Notes under the pieces: generated by a model | Told to the model about the DNA's origin: nothing | The model's database searches: none | Seen by the model: only the letters and a program-made list of their open reading frames with translations | Part shown: positions 36,543-45,290 of the stretch, in pieces | Numbering within the stretch: the first letter of the stretch is position 1 | Layout: each line of letters begins with the position of its first letter | Source: Flavobacterium sp. UBA7663 | Lineage (GTDB): Bacteria; Bacteroidota; Bacteroidia; Flavobacteriales; Flavobacteriaceae | DNA length: 64,000 bases | NCBI RefSeq assembly: GCF_002483315.1 | Contig: NZ_DLHR01000016.1 | Location: 62,001-126,000, forward strand | Reading direction: 5' to 3' | Program-made: the position numbers and the translations under genes

Positions 36543-36550
36543 CAAAGATA
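36543..36550 (-). promoter_or_regulatory. -7 promoter element of the PASTA/pseudouridine synthase operon
   Basis: The minus strand reads TATCTTTG, 17 bases before the ATG at 36525. Confidence 0.5.
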
Positions 36551-36673
36551 TAAAATTCAAAAAGAAATAACGATGCAATTCTTTTTGATTTCTTCACACT
36601 TTTAAAACGAATGAATTGCAAAAATATTTCTTTGGTAAACAAATAAAAGAACGTAAAATCTCAATAAATAATG

Positions 36674-36681
36674 TAATTTTG
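36674..36681 (+). promoter_or_regulatory. -7 promoter element of ddl-coaD
   Basis: TAATTTTG matches TAnnTTTG, 23 bases before the ddl ATG. Confidence 0.5.
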
Positions 36682-36704
36682 TGTATCACTTTTAGAATTT
36701 CAAA

Positions 36705-37676
36705 ATGAAAAACGTTGCCATTATCATGGGAGGTTACTCTAGCGAGTACAAAATTTCGTTAACTAGCGGAAATGTAGTGTTTAACAACATTAATCGTGCT
36801 AAATTCAATCCTTATCGCATTCATATTTTTAAGGAAAAATGGGTGTATGTGGACGAAAATGATGCCGAATTTCCTATTGATAAAAACGACTTTTCAGTAA
36901 CAGTAAATGGTTCGAAAATCAATTTTGATGTGGTTTTTAATGCCATTCATGGAACACCTGGCGAAGATGGTTTGATGCAAGCGTATTTCGAATTATTAAA
37001 TATTCCTCAAACTTCGTGCGATTATTACCAAGCGGCGTTAACTTTCAACAAACGCGATATGTTATCAGTTTTAAAACCTTACGGAATCAAAACTGCGGAG
37101 TCGTATTATTTGAATTTAGGCGACGAAATTAACGTAGACATCATTTTAGCGAAAGTGGGTTTACCTTGTTTTGTAAAACCAAATAAATCAGGTTCAAGTT
37201 TCGGAATTTCGAAAGTAAAAACTAGAGAAGAATTTCTTCCAGCCATTGAAAACGCTTATAAAGAAGACGACGAAATCATAATTGAAAGTTTCTTGGACGG
37301 AACAGAAGTTTCTGTTGGAGTAATTAATTACAAAGGAACGGTTACCGTTTTACCTATTACCGAAATTGTATCGGAAAACGACTTTTTTGATTACGAAGCA
37401 AAATATTTAGGAAAATCTAAAGAAATTACGCCTGCAAGAATTTCGGATGAATTGAAAGTAAAAATCGAAACGGTTGCCAAAAGAGCCTACGAAGTATTGA
37501 AAATGAAAGGTTTTTCGAGAAGTGAATTCATTATCGTAAACAATGAACCTCATATGTTAGAAATGAATACGATTCCAGGTTTAACTACTGAAAGTATTTT
37601 ACCACAACAAGCTCGCGAAGCTGGAATTTCGTTACCTGAATTATTTGAAAACGCTATTGAATTGGCTTTAAAGTAA
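36705..37676 (+). CDS. ddl: D-alanine--D-alanine ligase
   Basis: Ddl joins two D-alanines for peptidoglycan precursor synthesis using ATP. The 323-residue ATP-grasp protein has MGGYSSEYKISLTSG, HGTPGEDG, PCFVKPNKSGSSFGISKV, EVSVGV, the metal-binding EMNTIPGLT and the C-terminal helix. It is transcribed divergently from the PASTA gene and together with coaD (6-bp gap). Confidence 0.95.
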   Translation: MKNVAIIMGGYSSEYKISLTSGNVVFNNINRAKFNPYRIHIFKEKWVYVDENDAEFPIDKNDFSVTVNGSKINFDVVFNAIHGTPGEDGLMQAYFELLNIPQTSCDYYQAALTFNKRDMLSVLKPYGIKTAESYYLNLGDEINVDIILAKVGLPCFVKPNKSGSSFGISKVKTREEFLPAIENAYKEDDEIIIESFLDGTEVSVGVINYKGTVTVLPITEIVSENDFFDYEAKYLGKSKEITPARISDELKVKIETVAKRAYEVLKMKGFSRSEFIIVNNEPHMLEMNTIPGLTTESILPQQAREAGISLPELFENAIELALK

Positions 37677-37682
37677 TAAATT

Positions 37683-38141
37683 ATGAAAAAAGCAATATTT
37701 CCAGGATCATTTGACCCAATTACTAACGGACATTACGATATTATCAAAAGAGGCGTTTCTTTATTCGATGAAGTTATTGTAGCGATTGGAGTTAATGCTG
37801 AAAAAAAATACATGTTTTCATTAGAAGACAGAAAGCGTTTTATTGAAGAAGCTTTCAAAGACGAACCAAAAGTTAAAGTAATCACCTACTCAGGTTTGAC
37901 GATTGATTTGTGCAAAAAAGAAAATGCTGAATTCATCTTACGTGGATTACGAAACCCTGCCGACTTTGAATTTGAAAAAGCTATTGCACATACCAATCGT
38001 GTGATGTCGAAAATTGAAACTGTATTCTTGTTGACAGCGGCTCGAACATCTTTTATATCCTCAAGTATTGTGCGTGATGTGTTGCGAAATGGAGGTGATA
38101 TTACGCAATTGGTTCCTAAATCGGTTTTAGCTAAGAAATAG
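37683..38141 (+). CDS. coaD: pantetheine-phosphate adenylyltransferase
   Basis: CoaD adenylates 4'-phosphopantetheine, the penultimate step of coenzyme A synthesis. The 152-residue protein has the nucleotidyltransferase motif FPGSFDPITNGHYDII (TNGH), LRGLRNPADFEFE and the ATP-binding SFISSSIVRDVLRNGGD. The length is typical. It is cotranscribed with ddl. Confidence 0.96.
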   Translation: MKKAIFPGSFDPITNGHYDIIKRGVSLFDEVIVAIGVNAEKKYMFSLEDRKRFIEEAFKDEPKVKVITYSGLTIDLCKKENAEFILRGLRNPADFEFEKAIAHTNRVMSKIETVFLLTAARTSFISSSIVRDVLRNGGDITQLVPKSVLAKK

Positions 38142-38248
38142 CTTAATTTTCAAACATAATTAAATTCAAGTTTTTTTTCATAACTTTTTCATTTTCATTT
38201 AGTTAAAATATCTTACCTTTATAACATGAGCAATTAAAACTAAAAATT

Positions 38249-39130
38249 ATGAAAAAAAAATTACTTTCAATCTCAGTAGTACTAACATTATTTTTATTAT
38301 TTCAAAGTTTTAAAAATAATGAAAAAACATCTGGATACTATATTCCAGAAAACTATCATAACAATTTAATGTATAGATCTACGGGGCCTGCTGCAAATGG
38401 TCTTGGAGATAGAACTGGTAGTCCAATTTCTAGCGGAACCTGCGCAGCTTGTCATAGTGGCGGTTCGTATTCACCTTCAATAACTTTAAACATAACCGAT
38501 AATTTAGGTAATCCAATTACGAATTATGTTGCTGGTGTAGAATATAATTTATCTTTTACTGTTACTAATTCAAGTGGTACACCTGGTGGATATGGCATGC
38601 AAGCAACTGCTTTATTTGCTAACAACTCAGCAGCAGGTACGTTTTCAACTCCATCATCTAATGCGCAGATTATACCTGTAAGTGGCAGGAGTTATTTTGA
38701 GCATAATATGATAAGTACAACTTCTACTTTTACTTCAAAATGGACAGCTCCTTCAGCAGGAAATGGTGCTGTTACTTTTTATTTTGTGGGAAATGCAGTA
38801 AATGGAACTGGTGGAACTGGTGGTGACCAACCTACATCTGCAACTACACGTACATTAAATGAAACTTTAAGTGCTAGTGATTTTGCTTTTCAAAACAATA
38901 TTAAATTAGAGAAAAACCCTATAAAAGATGCGTTAAAAATTAGCTTAACTAAACGTTATCAAAATATCGATTTAGAAATTTTTGATATCTCAGGGAAATC
39001 TATTTTCAATAAAAAGTATACTGATGTAAGCCTTATTAATGAAGAAGTAAATTTATCTACTGGTATTTACTTTGTAAAACTCAAAAATGAAGATAATTCA
39101 AAAGCTACTCTTAAATTAGTTAAAGAATAG
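38249..39130 (+). CDS. T9SS-exported protein with choice-of-anchor-V-like domain and one haem-binding motif
   Basis: The 293-residue protein has a signal peptide (about 1-20), one CxxCH motif (CAACH, 65-69, in GTCAACHSGGSYSP), a beta-rich domain (about 70-215, YNLSFTVTNSSGTPGGYGMQATALF) of the reelin-like/choice-of-anchor V kind, and a type A T9SS sorting tail (about 222-293, LEIFDISGKSIFNKKYTDVS...). It should be secreted or attached to the cell surface. Whether the CAACH binds haem c covalently is uncertain. It is monocistronic. Confidence 0.8.
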   Translation: MKKKLLSISVVLTLFLLFQSFKNNEKTSGYYIPENYHNNLMYRSTGPAANGLGDRTGSPISSGTCAACHSGGSYSPSITLNITDNLGNPITNYVAGVEYNLSFTVTNSSGTPGGYGMQATALFANNSAAGTFSTPSSNAQIIPVSGRSYFEHNMISTTSTFTSKWTAPSAGNGAVTFYFVGNAVNGTGGTGGDQPTSATTRTLNETLSASDFAFQNNIKLEKNPIKDALKISLTKRYQNIDLEIFDISGKSIFNKKYTDVSLINEEVNLSTGIYFVKLKNEDNSKATLKLVKE

Positions 39131-39133
39131 TTT

Positions 39134-39766
39134 TTAATTTTCAAATACAATTAATTTATCATAAACAAAAACCTTCGAAAATCGGAGGTTTTTTTGTAAC
39201 CATTCTAATGTTTTAAGTTGGTAAATGAAAACATGAGTGAAATCATCTTTGTAATACCAATTTTCAAAAGGTTTTTGATTTTTATAAACCTCAGTTTTAC
39301 AATATAATTTCCCTTTCGGAAGTAGTAAACTTTGAAGCAATTCAAATTCTTGATAGGGATGATGAAAATGTTCCATTACTTCGCAACACGAAACATAGTC
39401 GTATTTTTCTTTTAAAAGTGATGGTTCATTCGCGAAAAACAAATCGTAATTCTGTACTTGATAGCCTTTATCTCTCAACATTTTAGCAATTACCGGACCC
39501 GTTCCTGAACCAAAATCCAACCCTTTAGTTTCTTGAGAAAAATCGTGTAAAACAGCCTCCACAATTGGCGAAACAAACGCTTGATATCGCTCGTCAAAAA
39601 TATCATTATTGTGCTTTTCGTAGTGTTCTTTCTCTTCTTCTGCGGTTAAAAAAGTATGTTTTGGTCTAAAAATGCCTTCGCAATTTGTGCACTTATAAAA
39701 CAAATGCTTTGGCTTTTCGCAAAAAAGTGTTGCAGTAGAATTACATAGTGGGCAATTTAGATTCAT
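39134..39766 (-). CDS. class I SAM-dependent methyltransferase with N-terminal zinc ribbon
   Basis: The start is placed at the ATG at 39766 (MNLNCPLCNS), giving 210 residues. The in-frame TTG at 39808 lies inside a palindromic repeat and is not credible; ATG at 39784 is an alternative. Four cysteines (C5, C8, C26, C29) form a likely zinc ribbon. The Rossmann fold is shown by GLDFGSGTGPVIAKML (SAM binding) and VSCCEVMEHFHHPYQEF. Such fusions methylate small molecules, often polysaccharide or RNA parts; the substrate is unknown. Only 3 bp separate its stop from that of the T9SS cargo gene. Confidence 0.85.
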   Translation of the reverse strand: MNLNCPLCNSTATLFCEKPKHLFYKCTNCEGIFRPKHTFLTAEEEKEHYEKHNNDIFDERYQAFVSPIVEAVLHDFSQETKGLDFGSGTGPVIAKMLRDKGYQVQNYDLFFANEPSLLKEKYDYVSCCEVMEHFHHPYQEFELLQSLLLPKGKLYCKTEVYKNQKPFENWYYKDDFTHVFIYQLKTLEWLQKNLRFSKVFVYDKLIVFEN

Positions 39767-39791
39767 TTTATCCTGAATTTGCATCAATACA

Positions 39792-39866
39792 TTGTCATTT
39801 CGACTCAAGGAGAAATCTCATAATTCAATCTACGTTATGTGATTCCTCCTTGAGTCGGAATGACAA
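39792..39866. repeat. 75-bp palindromic element with GTCATTTCGA end
   Basis: The arms 39792-39823 and 39835-39866 form a 32-bp stem with about three mismatches or wobbles and an 11-base loop. The outer sequence is TTGTCATTTCGACTCAAGG. The GTCATTTCGA end is shared with the cloverleaf element at 45767. It lies upstream of the methyltransferase start and may be a REP-like mobile palindrome. Confidence 0.8.
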
Positions 39867-39903
39867 AAAACTAATTCATCTCTTTTTTAATTAAAATAAA
39901 GTA

Positions 39904-41301
39904 CTATTTCCTATTATTCTCTTTACGTGACGTAAATTTTGGATGGTTTTCTTCCTCTTCTTCTTCTTTCTTAATCACCTTTCTCGCTACTTCAATTTTA
40001 TACTTTTTCCCTTTCATTTTCTCCTCTTTGATGTTTTGCAATAAGGATTTTACTTTTGGATATTTCACCGCTACAAACGAAATAAAATCTTTGACTTCGA
40101 TTAATCCAATGTCGTCTTTTTCTAATTTTCCTTTTTGCGAAAAGAAACCTACAATGTCAATTTTATTCAACTTATTTTTCTTTCCTCCGCTGATGTAAAG
40201 CGTTTGAAACAAAGGCGCTTTTGGCAATGATTTCGCATTAGAAACATCTAATCTACGTTTGCCGTAATCAAAATAATCGGCTTTCTTTTCGGTTTCGTGA
40301 ATTAACACATAAGCGGTTCCTGTGGCTAACATACGTGCGGTTCTTCCGTTTCTATGGGTGAATTCATCTTCTTTTGCGGGTAAATGGTAATGAATTACGT
40401 GTTTCATTTCTGGAATATCCAAACCTCTCGCCCCTAAATCGGTCGTAATTAAATACGAAACACTTCCATTTCTAAATTGAATCAAAGCACGTTCACGCTC
40501 GTCTTGATCTAATCCGCCGTGATAATACGTGGAAATAATGCCTTTTTGGGTTAACATTTCATGAATGCGCTCCACCGCTTCTCTGTGGTTGCAAAATATC
40601 AATGCTGCTTCTGAATTTAAAGAACAAATCAACTGAAACAACGAATCAATTTTATCCTTCGATTTCGAAAATACGATGCGAACATCTAAATTATCATTCT
40701 GTTTTTGGTTCGGAATAAAATCAATTACTTTCGGATCAATTACTTTGGTATATTTCGGAATCTCCACACCTGAAGTCGCAGAAACTAAAATACGTTTATT
40801 GGCTCTAGTGATTTTTCCAATGATATAAGACATTTCCTCGTGAAAACCCAATTGCAACGATTTGTCAAATTCGTCTAAAACATAGGTTTTAATGTTATCG
40901 GTAGCAAAACTTCCTCGGTCTAAATGATCGGCAATTCTTCCTGGTGTTCCAATTAAAAGTGCTGGTGGATTACTCAAATTATTGATTTCAATATCAATCG
41001 AATGGCCACCATAACACGTATTGACTTTGTAATGGGTACCCATTTTTTTCCAAACTTGTTCAATTTGCAAACCTAATTCGCGCGAAGGTACTAAAATTAA
41101 GCACTGCACACCTTTTACGTCTTCTTCTAATAATTGAAAAATGGGCAATAAAAACGCTAAGGTTTTCCCTGAACCTGTTGGAGAAAGCAATAAAATATTA
41201 TCTTCATTCAAAATAGCATGTTGCGCTACTTCTTGCATTTTGTTTAAACTTTGAATACCAAGATTCAATAGTACATTGTTGGAATATGGATTTTGACTCA
41301 T
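39904..41301 (-). CDS. DEAD-box RNA helicase with DbpA-like C-terminal domain
   Basis: The 465-residue helicase has a Q motif region (LGIQSLNKMQEVAQHAIL), Walker A SPTGSGKT, PSRELGLQI, TPGRIADHLD, motif II DEFD (in place of DEAD), SAT (LVSATSG) and the second RecA domain with LIFCNHREAV, TTDLGARGLDIP and HRNGRTARM. The C-terminal part (about 375-445, KKNKLNKIDIVGFFSQKGKLEKDDIGLIEVKDF) resembles the DbpA RNA-binding domain, which suggests ribosome assembly. Promoter spacing suggests a leaderless mRNA. Confidence 0.92.
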   Translation of the reverse strand: MSQNPYSNNVLLNLGIQSLNKMQEVAQHAILNEDNILLLSPTGSGKTLAFLLPIFQLLEEDVKGVQCLILVPSRELGLQIEQVWKKMGTHYKVNTCYGGHSIDIEINNLSNPPALLIGTPGRIADHLDRGSFATDNIKTYVLDEFDKSLQLGFHEEMSYIIGKITRANKRILVSATSGVEIPKYTKVIDPKVIDFIPNQKQNDNLDVRIVFSKSKDKIDSLFQLICSLNSEAALIFCNHREAVERIHEMLTQKGIISTYYHGGLDQDERERALIQFRNGSVSYLITTDLGARGLDIPEMKHVIHYHLPAKEDEFTHRNGRTARMLATGTAYVLIHETEKKADYFDYGKRRLDVSNAKSLPKAPLFQTLYISGGKKNKLNKIDIVGFFSQKGKLEKDDIGLIEVKDFISFVAVKYPKVKSLLQNIKEEKMKGKKYKIEVARKVIKKEEEEEENHPKFTSRKENNRK

Positions 41302-41305
41302 GCGG

Positions 41306-41313
41306 CAAAGATA
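41306..41313 (-). promoter_or_regulatory. -7 element four bases before the helicase ATG
   Basis: The minus strand reads TATCTTTG, then four bases, then ATG. With the usual distance from the -7 element to +1, transcription should begin at or next to the A of ATG. Confidence 0.6.
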
Positions 41314-41393
41314 GTGATGATTGTTGATTGATGCCTATCGATTTTTAAATTAACCCGTTCAATACAATTAAATAAAGTAAAATTAAAGAGTTT

Positions 41394-41526
41394 TGAACCA
41401 CATAGAAACATAGGAAAAAAGAATTGGATAGCCCAAAATTTGGGTAAAAATAGACTATGTAAACTATAAAAAGAGTTAAAATAACTCACCACTTCCAACA
41501 ATTAAACTATGTTTCTATGTGTTTCA
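41394..41526. repeat. MITE-like element, copy 2
   Basis: TGAACCACATAGAAACATAG (41394-41413) is matched on the other strand by TGAAACACATAGAAACATAG (41507-41526), one mismatch in 20. The interior has no gene. The end sequence is the same as that of copy 1 (4998-5116). It forms part of the 266-bp gap between the helicase and M14 genes. Confidence 0.75.
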
Positions 41527-41538
41527 AGTAAAAAACTT

Positions 41539-41546
41539 TATTTTTG
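41539..41546 (+). promoter_or_regulatory. -7 promoter element of the M14 peptidase gene
   Basis: TATTTTTG is a full match, 21 bases before the ATG at 41568 and 12 bases after the end of the MITE-like repeat, so the repeat may supply or alter the upstream promoter half. Confidence 0.5.
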
Positions 41547-41567
41547 AAAATCAAATACAATTCTGCT

Positions 41568-43292
41568 ATGCGTTTTTTTAATATAAGTTTGCTTTTCTTT
41601 TCTATTTCCATGTTTTCACAAAACGATTTATCCACGCCTTTTGAACGTGGCAACGGCAATCAATCTACTACTTATGAAGAATGTATTGCATTTTATGAAA
41701 AATTAGACGAAAGTTTTGCTAACATCCAAATGATTCACAAAGGAACCACCGATAGTGGAAAACCATTGCATTTAGTACTATTTTCAAGCGAAGGCAAATT
41801 TGATTTTGACGAATATTTTACTAAAAATAAAGCTGTAATTTTAATCAATAATGGCATTCACGCAGGCGAACCTGACGGAATTGACGCTACTATGATGTTG
41901 ATGCGAGATTTGGCCACAGGAAAAATAAAAACGGCTAAAAACACTTTAATTGCTGCTATTCCGGTGTATAGCGTTGGTGGGATGTTGAATCGAAATTCGC
42001 ATTCAAGAGCCAATCAAAACGGACCTGAAGAATATGGTTTTAGAGGAAATGCTCGCAATTATGATTTGAATCGTGATTTCATTAAATCGGACACGAAAAA
42101 TTCAAGAAGTTTTCAAAAGTTGTTTACCGAGTTAAATCCTGATATTTTCTTAGACAATCACGTTTCTAATGGCGCGGATTATCAGTATACGTTTACTTGC
42201 ATTGCAACCCAACACGAACGTTTGGGAAACAAATTAGGCAATTATTTCATCAACGAATTGTATCCTTCGGTAGTGAAAGACATGAACAAAAAGAAAATCG
42301 ATGTGGTTCCGTATGTAAATGTGCACAGCACTACTCCTGATAAAGGTTTTGAGCAATTTACCGATACACCAAGATATGCCACAGGTTATTCGACTTTGTT
42401 TCACACCTTAGGATTTGTTCCAGAAACTCACATGTTGAAAGTATATAAAGAACGAGTGAAAGTGACTTACGAATTTATGGTCAGCACGATTAATTTCGCT
42501 GATACGAATTGGCAGAAAATCAAACAAATGCGAAAAGATGCATTGAACGAATATCAAGCAGGAATGCAATATCCGTTGGATTGGTCAATTGATTCAACCA
42601 AAGTATCTTATATTGATTTTAAAGGCTATCAAGGCGGATACAAACCAAGCGATATTTCAGGAAAAGATCGATTGTTTTACGATAAAAGCAAACCGTTTAC
42701 CAAGAAAATCCCATTTTATGGGAATTATAAACCTACGAAATTCGTAAATATTCCAAAAGCATATATTATTCCGCAATCGCAATGGCAAGTGTTGGATATT
42801 TTGAAATTGAACAATATCAATGCACATCGTATTCAAAATGACACGATTATTGAAGTAGAATCGTATAAAATTGAAAGTTATCAAACCTCAAAATCGCCTT
42901 ACGAAGGTCACTACGCACATTACAATACGAAAGTTTCCAAATCGACTCAAAAAGTGAAATTTTTCATGGGCGATTATGTGTTTTACACGAATCAATCTGG
43001 TGTAAAATATTTAGTAGAAACCTTAGAACCAGAAGCAGTGGACAGTTATTTCAATTGGAACTTCTTCGATACTATTTTACAACAAAAAGAGTATTTTTCA
43101 AGTTATGTTTTTGAAGATTTGGCGAAAGAATTCTTAGACAAAAATCCAAAAATCAAAGCCGAATTAGAACAAAAGAAACAAAACGACAAAACTTTCGCTG
43201 AAAACGGCGCTGCGCAATTGGATTGGGTGTACAGACAATCACCTTATTATGAGAAAGCGCATTTGCAGTATCCGGTTTATAGAGTGAATTAG
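41568..43292 (+). CDS. secreted M14-family zinc carboxypeptidase-like protein
   Basis: The start is the ATG at 41568 (MRFFNISLLFFSISMFSQ, a signal peptide); a TTG eight codons upstream overlaps the -7 element and is rejected. The 574-residue protein has the M14 zinc motif NGIHAGEPDG (His and Glu) and the later NHVSNGADYQ His, followed by a substrate-binding segment (NYDLNRDFIKSD, which includes Asn-Arg). A C-terminal region of about 230 residues has no familiar motif. The family removes C-terminal amino acids from peptides in the periplasm. Confidence 0.88.
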   Translation: MRFFNISLLFFSISMFSQNDLSTPFERGNGNQSTTYEECIAFYEKLDESFANIQMIHKGTTDSGKPLHLVLFSSEGKFDFDEYFTKNKAVILINNGIHAGEPDGIDATMMLMRDLATGKIKTAKNTLIAAIPVYSVGGMLNRNSHSRANQNGPEEYGFRGNARNYDLNRDFIKSDTKNSRSFQKLFTELNPDIFLDNHVSNGADYQYTFTCIATQHERLGNKLGNYFINELYPSVVKDMNKKKIDVVPYVNVHSTTPDKGFEQFTDTPRYATGYSTLFHTLGFVPETHMLKVYKERVKVTYEFMVSTINFADTNWQKIKQMRKDALNEYQAGMQYPLDWSIDSTKVSYIDFKGYQGGYKPSDISGKDRLFYDKSKPFTKKIPFYGNYKPTKFVNIPKAYIIPQSQWQVLDILKLNNINAHRIQNDTIIEVESYKIESYQTSKSPYEGHYAHYNTKVSKSTQKVKFFMGDYVFYTNQSGVKYLVETLEPEAVDSYFNWNFFDTILQQKEYFSSYVFEDLAKEFLDKNPKIKAELEQKKQNDKTFAENGAAQLDWVYRQSPYYEKAHLQYPVYRVN

Positions 43293-43349
43293 AAAATGTG
43301 TCAATTAGCCCATGTGCAAATTAAGACCAATTTTAGAAAATCAATATCC

Positions 43350-44012
43350 ATGCTACCAAACATAATTTTATTTATAGTTATTGCTTTTACTTTTGTTTAT
43401 ATTATTTATGATTCCAAAAAGGAAATTAAATTAGAAAACAAAGTCAAGAATGATTTTAAACCAACAAGCATCAAAATTATAGAAGATGAAACTTATGATG
43501 AAGATAAAACTTGGTTATGGGAAGAAGAATATTTAATGATTGAAATTATTCCAGCAACAAATTATGAGTATTTAATTGACAAAAATATTGATAAGAGTAA
43601 GGCATTGTCGAGTTACGCAAAAATTAAAACCGAAACTTTAAAAATTGATATTAATGAAATTACAGAATTTTTAGAAAAGATTGGAATTAATAAATATAAA
43701 AAAATATTTTACTCTGGAGCTTGCGCTTATCCTGAAGAAATTAAAAACCAAAACACAATTGCTTTTGGATGTTTAGGCGATACTATTTTCATAGAGCATA
43801 AAGACGATATTGTTGAAAACATTTGGTTTGTTTCATACAATAGAACTTCAAAATTAAACACAGAAATTATAAATATTCTTAATAAAATTGGATTGAAATA
43901 CGATTTACTTCTTGTTGATAATTATCCTGTAACTGAAAAAATTGTTGTCTTGAAAAATATTGATGAGATTGAATCTTATTCTAAATTTTGTAAAGAGATT
44001 AAACTATATTAG
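43350..44012 (+). CDS. hypothetical membrane-anchored protein
   Basis: The start is placed at MLPNIILFIVIAFTFVYIIYD (ATG at 43350), giving 220 residues with one N-terminal transmembrane helix (about 3-20). The region before it is repeat-like sequence and should not be coding. The rest is soluble and charged, with CAYPEEI near residue 130. I do not recognise the family. Its end overlaps the convergent Nudix gene by 14 bp. Confidence 0.6.
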   Translation: MLPNIILFIVIAFTFVYIIYDSKKEIKLENKVKNDFKPTSIKIIEDETYDEDKTWLWEEEYLMIEIIPATNYEYLIDKNIDKSKALSSYAKIKTETLKIDINEITEFLEKIGINKYKKIFYSGACAYPEEIKNQNTIAFGCLGDTIFIEHKDDIVENIWFVSYNRTSKLNTEIINILNKIGLKYDLLLVDNYPVTEKIVVLKNIDEIESYSKFCKEIKLY

Positions 44013-44604
44013 TTAATTCTTCCTCAAACAACAACTTAATATTCTCGTACGAGTTCTCTAATAAAAACTTAATATCCTTTGGATTCACCCATTCTACACG
44101 TTCAATACCTTCATCGGCTTGGCCTTGTGGTGTGCCTTCAAATTTGGTACGCATTTCAAACCATTGCGTAATTTTTAATTTGTAGCGACCATTGCGTTTG
44201 AAAATATGGTAGGTTCTTTGTAGTTTTTCGGTGATGGCTAATCCGGTTACGCCAGTTTCCTCTTCTACTTCTCGCATAGCGGTTTCTTCAATGGTTTCGT
44301 TTTTTTCCGTGCCGCCTTTTGGTAAATCCCATTTGCCGTTTCTAAAAATAAAAAGCACATCGCCGTCTTTGTTATAAACCAAGCCACCACCCGCTTTTTC
44401 CACAGGTAATTTCGCACGAAGTGTTTTCATGATTAACTTTTCATCAGGATGATACAGAAACGCTTTCTGAATTTTATGCTGAAAAATTTTAACAATCAAC
44501 TTCTTGATATCAACACTTTCTAATAAAAAAAGTTTGAAATCGGTCTCCTTTTGAACTTGATTTGTCAAAAAAAGTGGCTTATCGTTCACAAAAACTTTAT
44601 ACAT
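43999..44604 (-). CDS. Nudix hydrolase
   Basis: The start is the ATG at 44604 (MYKVFVNDKP), giving 201 residues. The Nudix box GGTEKNETIEETAMREVEEETGV fits GX5EX7REUXEEXGU, and WDLPKGG precedes it. An N-terminal part of about 70 residues comes before the Nudix fold. The family hydrolyses nucleoside diphosphates linked to another moiety; the substrate is not predictable. The ATG is only 7 bp from pyrE, and its CAT lies inside the pyrE -7 element. Confidence 0.9.
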   Translation of the reverse strand: MYKVFVNDKPLFLTNQVQKETDFKLFLLESVDIKKLIVKIFQHKIQKAFLYHPDEKLIMKTLRAKLPVEKAGGGLVYNKDGDVLFIFRNGKWDLPKGGTEKNETIEETAMREVEEETGVTGLAITEKLQRTYHIFKRNGRYKLKITQWFEMRTKFEGTPQGQADEGIERVEWVNPKDIKFLLENSYENIKLLFEEELTNIV

Positions 44605-44607
44605 TTG
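44600..44607 (+). promoter_or_regulatory. -7 element four bases before the pyrE ATG
   Basis: TACATTTG matches TAnnTTTG and is followed by CAAT and then ATG, implying a leaderless pyrE mRNA. The element contains the start codon (CAT on this strand) of the divergent Nudix gene. Confidence 0.6.
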
Positions 44608-44611
44608 CAAT

Positions 44612-45259
44612 ATGATTTTTAACAACAACACAGCACAACAAACAGCCGAATTGCTTTTACAAATAAACGCAATTAAATTAAATTCTAAAAATCCTTTTAC
44701 GTGGGCTTCAGGCTGGAAGTCTCCGATTTATTGTGATAACCGCATAATCCTTTCATTTCCAGCGGTTAGAAATTATATTCGCGATGAATTTGCCAAACAT
44801 ATTGAAGAAAAATTTGGTAAACCCGATGTAATTGCAGGCGTTGCAACTGGTGCTATCGGAATTGGTATACTTGTTGCAGAAGCAATGGGACTGCCTTTTG
44901 TATACGTTAGACCTGAACCAAAAAAACACGGAAGACAAAACCAAGTAGAAGGCTTCTTGCAAAAAGGACAAAACGTGGTTGTCGTAGAAGATTTAATTTC
45001 AACAGGCGGAAGTAGTTTATTAGCAGTTGAAGCTTTACGTAACGAAGGTGCTAACATCAAAGGAATGGCAGCGATTTTTACGTATGGTTTTCCAGTATCA
45101 AAAGAACGTTTTGAAGCAGCGAATTTGGATGTTTTCACACTAAGTAATTACGAAAACTTGTTACAAAAAGCGGTTGACAAACAATATGTTTCAGAAAACG
45201 AATTAGAAACATTAAGTGCTTGGAACGCAAATCCAGCGGAGTGGAACGTAGAAGTTTAA
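44612..45259 (+). CDS. pyrE: orotate phosphoribosyltransferase
   Basis: PyrE joins orotate and PRPP to give orotidine 5'-phosphate in pyrimidine synthesis. The 215-residue protein has LLQINAIKLNSKNPFTWASGWKSPIYCDNR, ATGAIGIG and the PRPP loop VVVVEDLISTGGSS. It is followed after 31 bp by an SRPBCC gene, probably cotranscribed. Confidence 0.95.
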   Translation: MIFNNNTAQQTAELLLQINAIKLNSKNPFTWASGWKSPIYCDNRIILSFPAVRNYIRDEFAKHIEEKFGKPDVIAGVATGAIGIGILVAEAMGLPFVYVRPEPKKHGRQNQVEGFLQKGQNVVVVEDLISTGGSSLLAVEALRNEGANIKGMAAIFTYGFPVSKERFEAANLDVFTLSNYENLLQKAVDKQYVSENELETLSAWNANPAEWNVEV

Positions 45260-45290
45260 ACAAAAAAGATCAACAATAAATAAAAAAAAT

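Noticed and set aside
39767..39808. Upstream TTG start (39808) for the methyltransferase gene
   Set aside because: It lies inside the GTCATTTCGA palindrome and gives residues unlike the zinc-ribbon N-terminus; ATG at 39766 is preferred.
41544..41567. TTG start at 41544 for the M14 peptidase
   Set aside because: It overlaps the -7 promoter element; the ATG at 41568 begins a normal signal peptide.
43293..43349. Coding extension of the hypothetical gene to 43296
   Set aside because: The sequence has repeat-like words (TGTGTCAATTAG, TGTGCAAATTA) and no protein character; start at 43350 preferred. It may itself be a dispersed repeat remnant.
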